A stretch of DNA of 64,000 nt from Acinetobacter suaedae (lineage in GTDB: Bacteria; Pseudomonadota; Gammaproteobacteria; Pseudomonadales; Moraxellaceae). Below are positions 28,350 to 36,745 of this stretch, in pieces. The position numbers and the translations under genes were made by a program. Every line of letters starts with the position of its first letter. Position 1 is the first letter of the stretch. The stretch is from assembly GCF_008630915.1 (NCBI RefSeq), contig NZ_CP043909.1, positions 3,100,001 through 3,164,000 on the forward strand. The letters run 5' to 3'. Below the pieces are notes generated by a model. It did not search any database, was not told where the DNA came from, and worked only from the letters and a program-made list of their open reading frames with translations.

Positions 28350-28475
28350 ATTCATTCCCCTTAAAGTAGTAGACGGATTCTAAATAAAAACTCTTGTCAA
28401 AACATAATAAGAATCAATATCATTTGTAAAATATCTATAAATTCTATCAAACCTAAATAGCAAAAAGATAGGATT

Positions 28476-29729
28476 TCAAGTATTAAAAATAGATTTTTTT
28501 CGAAAACTAAGCATTCCTTCACATAATTCTTCCAATACTGCTACCAAGCTGTAATATTTTTGTGTGTCTTCATCTGTTTCAACAGCAGTAAAAGGCTTGT
28601 ATCCACTATAGTATCTTTCGGCATATTTACTAAAAAAAATAGAAAACTCTTTTTCATCATCAAAAACCATTTCTACATTTAAACTAGCTGGATGATAATA
28701 AATAGCCTTTACTGGACAATTATTTATAGTTTTAACCATATTATTATCCAATGATGTAAGTAATGGTAAGTAAACAAAATTTGGCTTATCTTCAAATTTT
28801 TCAGTTGAAAAAGTTTCAAAAAAACGATATGAATAAGTGTCCCATGAAAGAGCATGTAATCTTTTTAATGATTTTGTCTTTAATGACATTAAGGGTTTTT
28901 CTGTAAACATTGAAAAATCATTAGAATTAAGATTACTTTTATAAATCTTTAATATTTTCCAACAAAAATATAAACTTTTAATTGGTATTTTTTTAAAATT
29001 TTTCTTCACAAATGAAACAAGCCCATTAAAAATATCTTCATCAGATTGATTTGGATTTCTCCAATAAATAGTATAAAAACGTAATAAAACTAAATAATGT
29101 AAAATATGATTAACTTTAAAAACTTGCATCATTTCTGATTCTAGATAAGATTTCCACAATTCTTTTGATTCTCCAATATACTTTTCAATTTTATCAATAT
29201 CATCAAAAAATCTAATATCTCTAAATTCCATATTTTTATTGTCAATAACTTCTTTCAAAACTAACATCGCTGCAATTTTTCTAATTGGATGAAAACTATC
29301 ATTTTCATACTCCCTCATATTTTCAAAAAAAATAAAATTAAAATCATAAGAACAATTATATTTATTGATTACATCTTCTATTATTTTTTCAATTCTAATT
29401 ACTTCATTATTTTTATCATTTTTTAGCTTGTATCTATCACTAGAAAAATATTTAGGTAAATTTGAGACAAAGTTGGTATCAAAAAAAACTTTTTGTCCAA
29501 TAATTCCATTTTCTTTGGTTACAACAGTATCTGCATTCAATAGTATTGGAATTCTATTTCCAAAAAAGTTTACAAAAATTTCTGCGCTTTTTTCTATTTT
29601 TTCATTTCCAAAAAAATTAATAATTACTCCACCTGTCTGGAAAAAAGTAGGGGGGATTTTATGAGCAATACTTTCTATAGAATTATGCTCATCCAAAAGA
29701 ACTCTTTTAATATCTAACATAGAATGCAC
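28476..29729 (-). CDS. Unrecognised fifth gene of the transposition operon (tniE position)
   Basis: A 417-residue, Phe/Lys/Asn-rich soluble protein with no motif I can name. It begins 19 nt after the TniQ gene on the same strand; GGAGG lies 5 nt before a GTG (29729), which I take as the start over the longer frame from 29840 that overlaps tniQ. Position after tniC-A-B-D is where AbaR-type elements carry tniE, so it may be a target-selection or accessory factor. That equivalence is inferred from order only. Confidence 0.65.
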   Translation of the reverse strand: MHSMLDIKRVLLDEHNSIESIAHKIPPTFFQTGGVIINFFGNEKIEKSAEIFVNFFGNRIPILLNADTVVTKENGIIGQKVFFDTNFVSNLPKYFSSDRYKLKNDKNNEVIRIEKIIEDVINKYNCSYDFNFIFFENMREYENDSFHPIRKIAAMLVLKEVIDNKNMEFRDIRFFDDIDKIEKYIGESKELWKSYLESEMMQVFKVNHILHYLVLLRFYTIYWRNPNQSDEDIFNGLVSFVKKNFKKIPIKSLYFCWKILKIYKSNLNSNDFSMFTEKPLMSLKTKSLKRLHALSWDTYSYRFFETFSTEKFEDKPNFVYLPLLTSLDNNMVKTINNCPVKAIYYHPASLNVEMVFDDEKEFSIFFSKYAERYYSGYKPFTAVETDEDTQKYYSLVAVLEELCEGMLSFRKKSIFNT

Positions 29730-29748
29730 AATGTCCTCCAAAAGTCTG

Positions 29749-30687
29749 TTATCTAAAAACTTTATATAACCAAAATGGCATTTTACCACTAGAATTTTTA
29801 GATATAAAATTAGTATATGGGTGTTTATACTGATAAGCATAATCTAAGAAATTTTTAGGCCAGTTAACTAATAAATTGGCACACCCATTAAGTACTTTTA
29901 ATCTATCACTAAATTCAAGTAATTCAATTGCTCTTGAGTTTGTTCTACTTGAAATCTCATTACCTAAATTTCTAATATACCCTTGGACAATTCCCCTTAA
30001 GCCTAGAAAAAATAAATTTGCAAAAATTGGATCAGAACTTATAAATACATGCTCTTTATGGAGAGCTAAAAGTATAAAATTTGACAATATATTTAAGTTT
30101 TCATTAACTTTAATTATTGGTGAACTTGATAACTTAGTAAAGCAATTTGAACAAAAATTAATATTTAAATTAGTCACTAATTTTGACTTTTCGATCATAT
30201 CTACTCTATGTGGAGTAATTGGAAAGCTACATTTATAGCATCTGTCATATAATTGAATGCCGTGTGTTGGACATGAAATTAAATATGATACTCTCCAATA
30301 TTTCCTACAATATGGAACTTTATCCTCTTTTAAACACATTGGGCAAATTTGTAAGCCATAGCGCTTTCTTAATCTATGATTAATTCCAATAGATAAAACT
30401 CCTTTTAAAACAGCTGAATTTGAGTGTTCAAACAAAATATTTTCATAACTTTTCATACTTAAATGTCTAATATTATCAACATTTTGTTTTGTAAAATAAT
30501 GCAGCCTATTTATTATCAGATCTGGAGTTTGACAGTCAATATCCCTATTCCAAATTTGAGTCTGACGCCCAAAATAATGGGCATAAAAATCATGTGCTTT
30601 ATAGCCATTACCATGTGCTAATCTAATCATCCAAGATGAAAGTAATTCATCATTAAGAGGTTGTAAATGGACTGGCCAAATTTCCAT
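29749..30687 (-). CDS. tniQ: TniQ/TnsD-family target-selection protein
   Basis: A 312-residue TniQ protein: the N-terminal family motif LQPLNDELLSSWMIRLAHG, then a zinc-finger region with Cys/His ligands (LQICPMCLKEDKVPYC, SCPTHGIQLYDRCYKC) and a second NFCSNCF pair. TniQ/TnsD proteins recognise the attachment site and recruit the AAA+ ATPase; comM is the likely target here. It is much shorter than Tn7 TnsD (508 residues), lacking a long C-terminal extension. Start codon overlaps the tniB stop (TAATG). Confidence 0.85.
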   Translation of the reverse strand: MEIWPVHLQPLNDELLSSWMIRLAHGNGYKAHDFYAHYFGRQTQIWNRDIDCQTPDLIINRLHYFTKQNVDNIRHLSMKSYENILFEHSNSAVLKGVLSIGINHRLRKRYGLQICPMCLKEDKVPYCRKYWRVSYLISCPTHGIQLYDRCYKCSFPITPHRVDMIEKSKLVTNLNINFCSNCFTKLSSSPIIKVNENLNILSNFILLALHKEHVFISSDPIFANLFFLGLRGIVQGYIRNLGNEISSRTNSRAIELLEFSDRLKVLNGCANLLVNWPKNFLDYAYQYKHPYTNFISKNSSGKMPFWLYKVFR

Positions 30688-31577
30688 TATACTCGTGCTG
30701 CCGCCTGTTTACGTAGATGGGGACCTATGTATCCAGACTCTTCCAAAGTTTGTTTTGTAATTTTTTCTATTTTATTTTTTATAGCAAATATAGATGCCAT
30801 ATTCAGCAAAGTTGAAATTTCACCAATTGTTCCACCAGACATGTTCAGAATCAATTCAGCCAATTCTCGATTTATTAAATTTGAAGGTTGCTTCAATGGA
30901 ATTACCTTTTCAAAACTAGCCAATAATCTTAAATACTCTTGATCTAACTTCCATTTGGGTAATATTTCAGGGTTAAATCTATTCGCCAATTGAGGATCCG
31001 CTTGCACAGCTCTTATGGCTTCTGCTGTACCAATACCTACTAATGGAACACATAATTCATTTCCTAAATATTTAAGTGCATTAAGACAAGTTCTTTGTTT
31101 AGTATAAGGTCCTGCTAAGAGATGCTGTATTTCATCAATTATTATCATTCCTAAGTCTAACTGTCTTAATACAGAAACTACTCTATCTCTTTTAGAATCA
31201 GTAGCTTCACTTTTTCCATACGGCTCGAAAAGCCTATTTAAAATAGCATTATATATACCTCGCTCATCAGGACCAGGAGGAGCTTGAATATATAAAACAG
31301 GTAAAATTATTGCATCCCCATTAGGATTATCTAACGGTGGATGCTTATCTCTAAACCGATTCACAAGTACTGTTTTTCCATTATTTGTTTCACCAACAAT
31401 TAATAAATTTGGCATTCTTGACTGTTTTGGAAATACAAGTAAATCCTCAAGTTTTCCTAAAATTTTTTGAGAATGACCATATCCTATCCATCTAGGTTTT
31501 AATAAATGTTCTATCCTTTCTGAATCTGCTAATTCTAATTTCTTAGATGTATTTATTGTTAAATGTGCGAGATTCAT
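30687..31577 (-). CDS. tniB: TniB/TnsC-like transposition AAA+ ATPase
   Basis: A 296-residue AAA+ ATPase with Walker A GETNNGKT (62-69) and Walker B MIIIDEIQHLL. TnsC/TniB polymerises on target DNA and bridges the target selector to the transposase. The protein is closer in size to TniB (about 300) than to Tn7 TnsC (555). Its start overlaps the tniA stop by one base (TAATG), and the tniQ start overlaps its own stop in the same way. Confidence 0.9.
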   Translation of the reverse strand: MNLAHLTINTSKKLELADSERIEHLLKPRWIGYGHSQKILGKLEDLLVFPKQSRMPNLLIVGETNNGKTVLVNRFRDKHPPLDNPNGDAIILPVLYIQAPPGPDERGIYNAILNRLFEPYGKSEATDSKRDRVVSVLRQLDLGMIIIDEIQHLLAGPYTKQRTCLNALKYLGNELCVPLVGIGTAEAIRAVQADPQLANRFNPEILPKWKLDQEYLRLLASFEKVIPLKQPSNLINRELAELILNMSGGTIGEISTLLNMASIFAIKNKIEKITKQTLEESGYIGPHLRKQAAARV

Positions 31578-33433
31578 TATTCAGCCTCTTCTAGGTCTAA
31601 GAAAGGTAAAATTTGATCGTTATTCCAATTTAATGCTAGATTATCAAAGGGATTTGTTGGTTGTGGCTGCACAAGTTGCTTGTCCTTACTCCAATCTTTT
31701 CTTCTTTGCTGCATTCTTCTTGCAGATTTTGACTTTTCTGCAGCTACTTCCGCAATTTTTCTCATTTCTTTTAATCCCTCAAAAATTGTATCTTCATTAA
31801 TTTCGAAACATTTTTGTTGATTTAAATCTTTTATAATGGAATTCAATTCCCATAAACTGATAGGAGGATGCGAAATATTTCTATATGGAATTGGGTAATA
31901 TATTTTTAATTCAGGATCAAAAAAATAAACAACACTAATATCCCTTGGATCACGAGAAAATATAAATTTCCTCTTTAATTTTGAATTATTAGGATCTCTA
32001 GCATGTATCCAATTCCTTAATACATCAGCGTAATAGTAAATATTATCTATAAGTACTCCATATTCTTGAATAGTTCTTTCAACAAATGGCATGAAATCTA
32101 ATTTTAATTTTGTTTCATCTTCTATTAATGTTGGTAAACCAATCCCTTTAGTGTTGTCATCCCCCAATATAAAAGTTTCATATAATGACAATGGTGAAAC
32201 TTTATTGATCCCATTGTGGGGTTTTTCGTGATAGACCTTTAGCACAAAAGTCGCAAACCATGATTCAAACTCTTTGAGAGTTAAAACAGCTTTTTTCTCA
32301 GAATTGTAGGACTCCTTTTCTTTAACATTAGAAAATGTTGTTCCTTTAAGTGATTGGCTCCTTTTCATAAAAGTTCCAAATGCCCGCTCTACATGTCCGC
32401 CATAATTAGGTAGACCTTTAGGTCGATTCTCTAAAATTATTCCATATTCTTGGCAAGCTCTTTCGAGCATTGTTCCTCTGAACTCTTTGGCATTATCTGC
32501 ATAAATTTTTCTTGGAATTCCATATATTGGCCATGAACTTCCTATTTCATGCTTAGCTAACCACATCTCTTTAGGCAGAATTGCATGACTAAGTGCAATA
32601 CCAGTAGCTAAAGCTCCGACTGGGTCAAAAGAGACACAAAAACCTGCTATCATTCGAGTGCAACTATCAATTACTATCGTCAGGAAAGCTCGCCCAATAG
32701 GTTTGCGATATTCTTCATCAACTAATATTACATCTATAGGGGTATGATCAATTTGATACACAGCTAAAGGAATATCTGCTCCAGGAAAACTACCCTTAAT
32801 TGGCTCAAATTGTTCCCTTGCCTTTTTTGAACCAAATCTTTTTGAAACTACTAACCGATCTTGTAGTAAGTTCAGCCTCCGTCGAAGAGTTGTCATACTC
32901 GGTGGCTTAATCTTTTTTTCACGGCATACTAATGAAACTTGCTCCCATAACTCAACAACTGTAGGCCTTTCGGGTACTAAATAGAAAGTCGAAATTTCAT
33001 TTTCTATAATTTTTTCAACATCTTGACTAAGCCTATGTTGTCCATGATCTTTTCTAGCTTTTTTTATTAGGGCTGATACTACAAAATCATTCTCAAGTTT
33101 TTTAATTAATCGATAAATAGTTGCTCTACTTTTTCCTAGCTTTTCAGCTATATCATCTAAATCTTTATAAGTTCTTGCTCTTTTTTTATCTTTAACTAAC
33201 TCTCTAATTAAATCAAAAAGTTTACAAGCTTCTAACCATGTCTCATTTGGTATATCTTGAAGTAAATTTGTTCTATTTTCCGAATCACCCAAACTAACTT
33301 CTAATGCATTTACTAATTCAATATTTTTATCCTTTAAGTTTTTCAAAAGAACTTTTTTTAAATCAACAATATCTATAAGAATCCATTCCTCCTCATTCCA
33401 GTGAACTTTACAACCAGGAAGTATTCTGCGCAT
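31577..33433 (-). CDS. tniA: TnsB/TniA-like DDE transposase
   Basis: A 618-residue rve-fold transposase that cuts and joins the 3' ends. An N-terminal HTH region (LGKSRATIYRLIKKLEND, about 99-116) is followed by the catalytic core with Asp229 (VYQIDHTPIDV), Asp313 (KIYADNAKEF) and Glu349 (YGGHVERAFG), giving the DDE triad. A Mu-type C-terminal domain and a basic tail (KSARRMQQRRKDW) follow. GGAG lies 8 nt before the ATG, just past the tniC stop. Confidence 0.93.
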   Translation of the reverse strand: MRRILPGCKVHWNEEEWILIDIVDLKKVLLKNLKDKNIELVNALEVSLGDSENRTNLLQDIPNETWLEACKLFDLIRELVKDKKRARTYKDLDDIAEKLGKSRATIYRLIKKLENDFVVSALIKKARKDHGQHRLSQDVEKIIENEISTFYLVPERPTVVELWEQVSLVCREKKIKPPSMTTLRRRLNLLQDRLVVSKRFGSKKAREQFEPIKGSFPGADIPLAVYQIDHTPIDVILVDEEYRKPIGRAFLTIVIDSCTRMIAGFCVSFDPVGALATGIALSHAILPKEMWLAKHEIGSSWPIYGIPRKIYADNAKEFRGTMLERACQEYGIILENRPKGLPNYGGHVERAFGTFMKRSQSLKGTTFSNVKEKESYNSEKKAVLTLKEFESWFATFVLKVYHEKPHNGINKVSPLSLYETFILGDDNTKGIGLPTLIEDETKLKLDFMPFVERTIQEYGVLIDNIYYYADVLRNWIHARDPNNSKLKRKFIFSRDPRDISVVYFFDPELKIYYPIPYRNISHPPISLWELNSIIKDLNQQKCFEINEDTIFEGLKEMRKIAEVAAEKSKSARRMQQRRKDWSKDKQLVQPQPTNPFDNLALNWNNDQILPFLDLEEAE

Positions 33434-33434
33434 A

Positions 33435-34076
33435 TTACAAACTCCAAATTGTTGTTTTCATTGTAAGTGTTTTTGTTAGATCGCAGCCTACTTCTCTACG
33501 AGCAATCATTCCCCATAAAACTGGAATCATTTTAGCTTGATTCCACTTATCTTTAAAAATCGAACAAACCAACTCTTTTGGTGTTGAAACTCTCAACTTT
33601 TCTAATTTTTCAGTTATTAAAAGATCAAAATCTTCATGGAAATAAGATTTATAGGCATTTAAAAACTTAGCATTTTCTAAAAAAGGACCTCTTATCCTAT
33701 CATCCGTAAAAATTTTAAATTCCCATCCCATATTTTTTGCATATAAGTTTGCTGCTCTAAATTTTGGCAAGACTTCATTAAATTTATTTACAAAATCTGA
33801 TCTATATTTAACTTCAACTAAAATTACATTTGCTTTTTTTGACTTATCTCTGGATCGGTATTCAATTAAACCATCCGGTGTATATCTATGATTTTTTCCA
33901 TCTGAAGATTGATATTTTATTACAAGAGGTTGGGGAGTATACAAATGCACAGAAGGGTCAAAATCCATTAAAATCATTAAATCTCTTTCTAAGGATGATT
34001 CATAACGATTTCCATTAGGCATTGTGCCTGTAATACTCCTTGAACTTATACCAATCTTTCTTACAGGTTCATACAT
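33435..34076 (-). CDS. tniC: TnsA-like transposon endonuclease
   Basis: A 213-residue TnsA-type PD-(D/E)xK nuclease that cuts the 5' ends, allowing true cut-and-paste transposition. Catalytic residues are a helix-1 Glu (YESSLERDL), Asp68 (YTPDGLIEY) and ELxK-type Glu88/Lys90 (ILVEVKYR). I start at the second in-frame ATG (34076, MYEPVRKIG) because AAGGGA sits 7 nt upstream; the first ATG (34097) has no ribosome site and lies in a subterminal repeat. First gene of the operon, 70 bp from the right end. The name tniC follows usage for AbaR-type elements. Confidence 0.9.
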   Translation of the reverse strand: MYEPVRKIGISSRSITGTMPNGNRYESSLERDLMILMDFDPSVHLYTPQPLVIKYQSSDGKNHRYTPDGLIEYRSRDKSKKANVILVEVKYRSDFVNKFNEVLPKFRAANLYAKNMGWEFKIFTDDRIRGPFLENAKFLNAYKSYFHEDFDLLITEKLEKLRVSTPKELVCSIFKDKWNQAKMIPVLWGMIARREVGCDLTKTLTMKTTIWSL

Positions 34077-34089
34077 AGTGAATTCCCTT

Positions 34090-34112
34090 AATTTCATTTA
34101 TTATGGTAATTA
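34090..34112 (-). repeat. Right subterminal repeat, overlapping the tniC leader
   Basis: Inverse copy of the left repeat at 21531-21554, 34 bp inside the right end. It lies in the leader of the tniC operon, so transposase binding here could repress its own transcription. Confidence 0.6.
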
Positions 34113-34136
34113 AGGTTTATTATCTCACTTTTTAAA

Positions 34137-34146
34137 GTTCTTTACA
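34137..34146 (-). repeat. Right terminal inverted repeat
   Basis: GTTCTTTACA, perfect inverse of the left end. Confidence 0.9.
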
Positions 34147-34151
34147 GGTGG
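34147..34151. repeat. Target site duplication, right copy (GGTGG)
   Basis: Second copy of the 5 bp found at 21473-21477. Confidence 0.9.
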
Positions 34152-34800
34152 TTCACAACCTAAACCTGGTGAAATTACGCTTGCCCACTTAGGTGTATTA
34201 TTTTTAGATGAACTTCCGGAGTTTGACCGTAAAGTACTTGAAGTTCTACGCCAACCTCTTGAATCCAAGGAAATTGTGATTTCTCGTGCTGCACGACAAA
34301 TGACTTTTCCAGCAAATTTTCAGTTTATTGCAGCAATGAATCCATGTCCTTGTGGCTATGCGTTCAATCAGGATAGTCGCTGTCAGTGTTCTCCAGAAAG
34401 CATTCAACGCTATCAAAATCGCATTTCAGGTCCATTATTAGATCGTATTGATCTTCATATTGATGTCCCACCATTACAAGCACAGGAGTTACAAGATCAA
34501 ACAGCAAGTGAGGACTCCGCAACCGTTCGCAAACGCGTTATCAAAGCCTATCACCAACAAATCGATAGACAGCAATGCTTAAACCAAGCACTTTCACCCA
34601 AACAATTAGAACAATACGCTCGTTTAGATGAAAGCTCTGCCAAAATTATTGAAATGGCACAACAACGTTTGAATCTTTCTGCACGTGCCTACCATCGGGT
34701 ACTACGCGTTGCCCGAACCATTGCAGATCTAGCAGAAAGTGAAATTATCTCAAGCAATCACTTAACAGAAGCCTTATCTTATCGAGGCAATTCAAATTAA
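34147..34800 (+). pseudogene. comM: comM, 3' fragment after the transposon
   Basis: Continues the ComM frame with GGSQPKPGEITLAHLGVLFL, giving the Walker B/DELPEF region, the MNPCPCGY...CQCSPE zinc-like motif, the arginine finger region GPLLDRIDLHIDVP and the C-terminal ARAYHRVLRVARTIADLA. It has no start of its own at the junction; an internal ATG (34276) could at most give a 174-residue piece without an ATPase site. Functional ComM is therefore not made. Ends before a hairpin. Confidence 0.93.
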
Positions 34801-34805
34801 ATACG

Positions 34806-34834
34806 CTAAAAAAGCGACCCTCAGGTCGCTTCAA
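34806..34834. terminator. Terminator between comM and the TorF-like gene
   Basis: AAGCGACC / GGTCGCTT hairpin with an A-run left and T-rich right side in a 46-bp convergent gap. Confidence 0.75.
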
Positions 34835-34846
34835 TTCTTCTTATTA

Positions 34847-35635
34847 TTAAAAAGCGTAACCCAGACCTAAAACAACTTTGTTCTTATGTTTGACTTCATC
34901 CCGAGTATAACCACCAAAAATATAATCCAAACTCCAAGTTGCGCCTGTTGCACCCAAGGGATGAGACAGACCTAATGTCGCATGACGGAAAGCAAAATCC
35001 GTTTTGGTGACGTCGCCTGCCTTCGCTTGATAGGTTAAATATTCATCATCATCACCATAGTAATACGCCGCAACCTGCGCTTTACCTGTAAATCCGCCTG
35101 GCAACTGTGGTGTATAACTCGCTAAGAAATACGTATCACCTTTATTACCAAAGGTCACATTATTTAACAGGGTTTGAGCAGTAATACTAAAATCTTTATA
35201 GCTCAATCCTACAATTGTTTCGTAACCTGTAGACTCCCAACCTGGATAATAGTAATAAACAGTTGCTCCAATTTGATAACCGAGATCTTCAGTAATTTTC
35301 CCTTTATACCCTGCATAAAAATCATTTTCGAAAGATTTCTTTTCTTGAGGTACATAAGTTGGAGAAGTATTAAAATCAGCATAGGCCGCAGCCAAGGTCG
35401 AAAACCAATAACCCAAATAAAATCCACTGTCATGCGTATAATCCAATCCACCTTGAATTGCAGGTGTATCACTTTCAGGTGAATTGGTCATCCCACGCAG
35501 GTTATAACTCGATACAACATTAATATTTCCTGAAATAGAACCTGGAAATGGAAGCTTCAACTCTTCCGCTAACGTTAAAGTAGATAGTGTTGAAAATACC
35601 CCTAGTGCAACGGTCATGCCTGCAAATTTCATCAT
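34847..35635 (-). CDS. TorF-family putative porin (copy 1)
   Basis: A 262-residue outer-membrane beta-barrel protein. Signal peptide MMKFAGMTVALGVFSTLS...LAEE, then VVSSYNLRGMTNSPESDTPA and alternating aromatic strands (GFYLGYWFSTL, TATVYYYYPGW-like), ending in VVLGLGYAF with terminal Phe. This fits the TorF/Gcw_chp family of proteobacterial outer-membrane proteins. The start follows GGGGGAAA. A paralogue lies immediately upstream on the same strand. Confidence 0.8.
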   Translation of the reverse strand: MMKFAGMTVALGVFSTLSTLTLAEELKLPFPGSISGNINVVSSYNLRGMTNSPESDTPAIQGGLDYTHDSGFYLGYWFSTLAAAYADFNTSPTYVPQEKKSFENDFYAGYKGKITEDLGYQIGATVYYYYPGWESTGYETIVGLSYKDFSITAQTLLNNVTFGNKGDTYFLASYTPQLPGGFTGKAQVAAYYYGDDDEYLTYQAKAGDVTKTDFAFRHATLGLSHPLGATGATWSLDYIFGGYTRDEVKHKNKVVLGLGYAF

Positions 35636-35887
35636 ATTGATTTTCCCCCATGATTTAGATATTCAATTGATTTAAGTTTTGAATTGCATCACGGTGTAAT
35701 TTGCAAATGCTATACCAATCAATATAAACCCATTAAAAACAAATACTTAATAAATAATTTACATTACTTTTCAATCTTCCATATATAAAAATATCATTAG
35801 GATTAAAAGAAATAGCCAAACTGAAGCAATATAGAACTTTATGGGGCGTTTAAATCTGCAAAAGGGTAGTTTTAGAACTCTATTTAA
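35636..35887. other. Upstream region of TorF copy 1
   Basis: AT-rich leader and promoter region, no gene. Its first 70 bases resemble the same stretch upstream of copy 2 (36761-36830), including a shared TGCAAATGCTAT element, which shows that the duplication included 5' sequence. Confidence 0.55.
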
Positions 35888-35916
35888 ATAAAAAGCCAGC
35901 AATTGCTGGCTTTTTA
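35888..35916 (-). terminator. Terminator after TorF copy 2
   Basis: AAAAGCCAGCAATTGCTGGCTTTTT, a perfect stem with A- and T-runs. Confidence 0.9.
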
Positions 35917-35932
35917 TTCATGAAAATCGCTT

Positions 35933-36745
35933 TTAGAAAGACTTAGATAAACTAAAAATCACACCTGTATCATAAGGCTTCTTATCGTTCTTCGTCATAC
36001 CAGATTTGCTGATGTTGGTACCAACAACATCCAAACCAGCATCTAGACCTAAGAAGCTATAACCAACACCAACCTTATAGTCAATATAATCATCATCTTT
36101 GCCAGGGCCACCAGCTACAATTGCTAAGGCATCTTTATTCTTCAATTTATTGTAACCAATTGAAGCAACACCTGTTAAACCTGTATCTGCAATCGGTGCT
36201 GAATAACCAACATTAAAATACCAGAAGTCATCTGTTCTCCCCCAATAATCTGGTGAATAACTTACCCCTACGCTCAGTTCATCGTCTGCAAAGATTGTAT
36301 TTGGGAAAGCTAAACTGGCAAAAATTTCAGTAAATGCCAAACCATCTTTGCCATTTGTTTCATTCGTATAATTTGACTTAGAACCAATATAGCCATAATG
36401 AATGACACCGACATCATAGGTTGCTTGCATATTTGGTGTTAGTGCAAAGCTATTACTATAACCTAGTGTTGCATCAGTTTCCGTTGACACACCAGAAATA
36501 CCAAAGTCAACACTTGACCCCCAGAGACTTAAATATGCTCCAGACTCATGAGAAAATGTGAAACCACCTTGAATAGCAGGGTTGTTTGATGATTGAGTAA
36601 CACCACGGAAGCGATAATCTGTAACAACGGTGACTTCACCTTCTGCGGTAATACCGTAAACTGAAGTTTTATCATCAGCCATCGTTGTTGCTGAAGCCGC
36701 AGCAAAAATACCTAAAGCAATAGCCTTACATGCAAATTTCATCAT
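35933..36745 (-). CDS. TorF-family putative porin (copy 2)
   Basis: A 270-residue paralogue of the neighbouring gene: signal peptide MMKFACKAIALGIFAAASAT, then GEVTVVTDYRFRGVTQSSNN and the same strand pattern, ending GVIFSLSKSF with C-terminal Phe. GGGGGAGA precedes the ATG at 36745 by about 6 nt, which decides the start against an in-frame ATG 15 nt upstream. Each copy has its own terminator or promoter region, so they are separately expressed. Confidence 0.8.
   Translation of the reverse strand: MMKFACKAIALGIFAAASATTMADDKTSVYGITAEGEVTVVTDYRFRGVTQSSNNPAIQGGFTFSHESGAYLSLWGSSVDFGISGVSTETDATLGYSNSFALTPNMQATYDVGVIHYGYIGSKSNYTNETNGKDGLAFTEIFASLAFPNTIFADDELSVGVSYSPDYWGRTDDFWYFNVGYSAPIADTGLTGVASIGYNKLKNKDALAIVAGGPGKDDDYIDYKVGVGYSFLGLDAGLDVVGTNISKSGMTKNDKKPYDTGVIFSLSKSF

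Larger units (their letters stand above)
21478..34146. mobile_element. 12,669-bp Tn7-like transposon inserted in comM
   Basis: The element has 5'-TGTAAAGAAC terminal inverted repeats, a 5-bp target duplication and a TnsABC+TniQ transposition operon at the right end, all features of the Tn7 superfamily. comM is the known site of AbaR/Tn6022-type elements of Acinetobacter, whose tniCABDE genes have the same order. Here a TnsE homologue lies at the left end. Cargo is one nuclease-like gene, a Nudix gene, a toxin-antitoxin pair and a DUF4031/ThyA-like/aGPT-PPlase3 operon. The whole element is visibly more AT-rich than the flanks. All transposition genes look intact; no resistance genes are present. 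Confidence 0.95.

Noticed and set aside
21478..34146. Antibiotic-resistance island (AbaR) or prophage
   Set aside because: No resistance, integron, IS26 or phage structural genes; only transposition and defence-like cargo.
21478..34146. CRISPR-associated transposon
   Set aside because: No Cas proteins and no repeat-spacer array; TnsA plus TniQ and TnsE point to protein-guided targeting.
34276..34800. A separate 174-residue ATPase gene
   Set aside because: It is only the 3' part of the interrupted comM, in frame with the segment from 34147.
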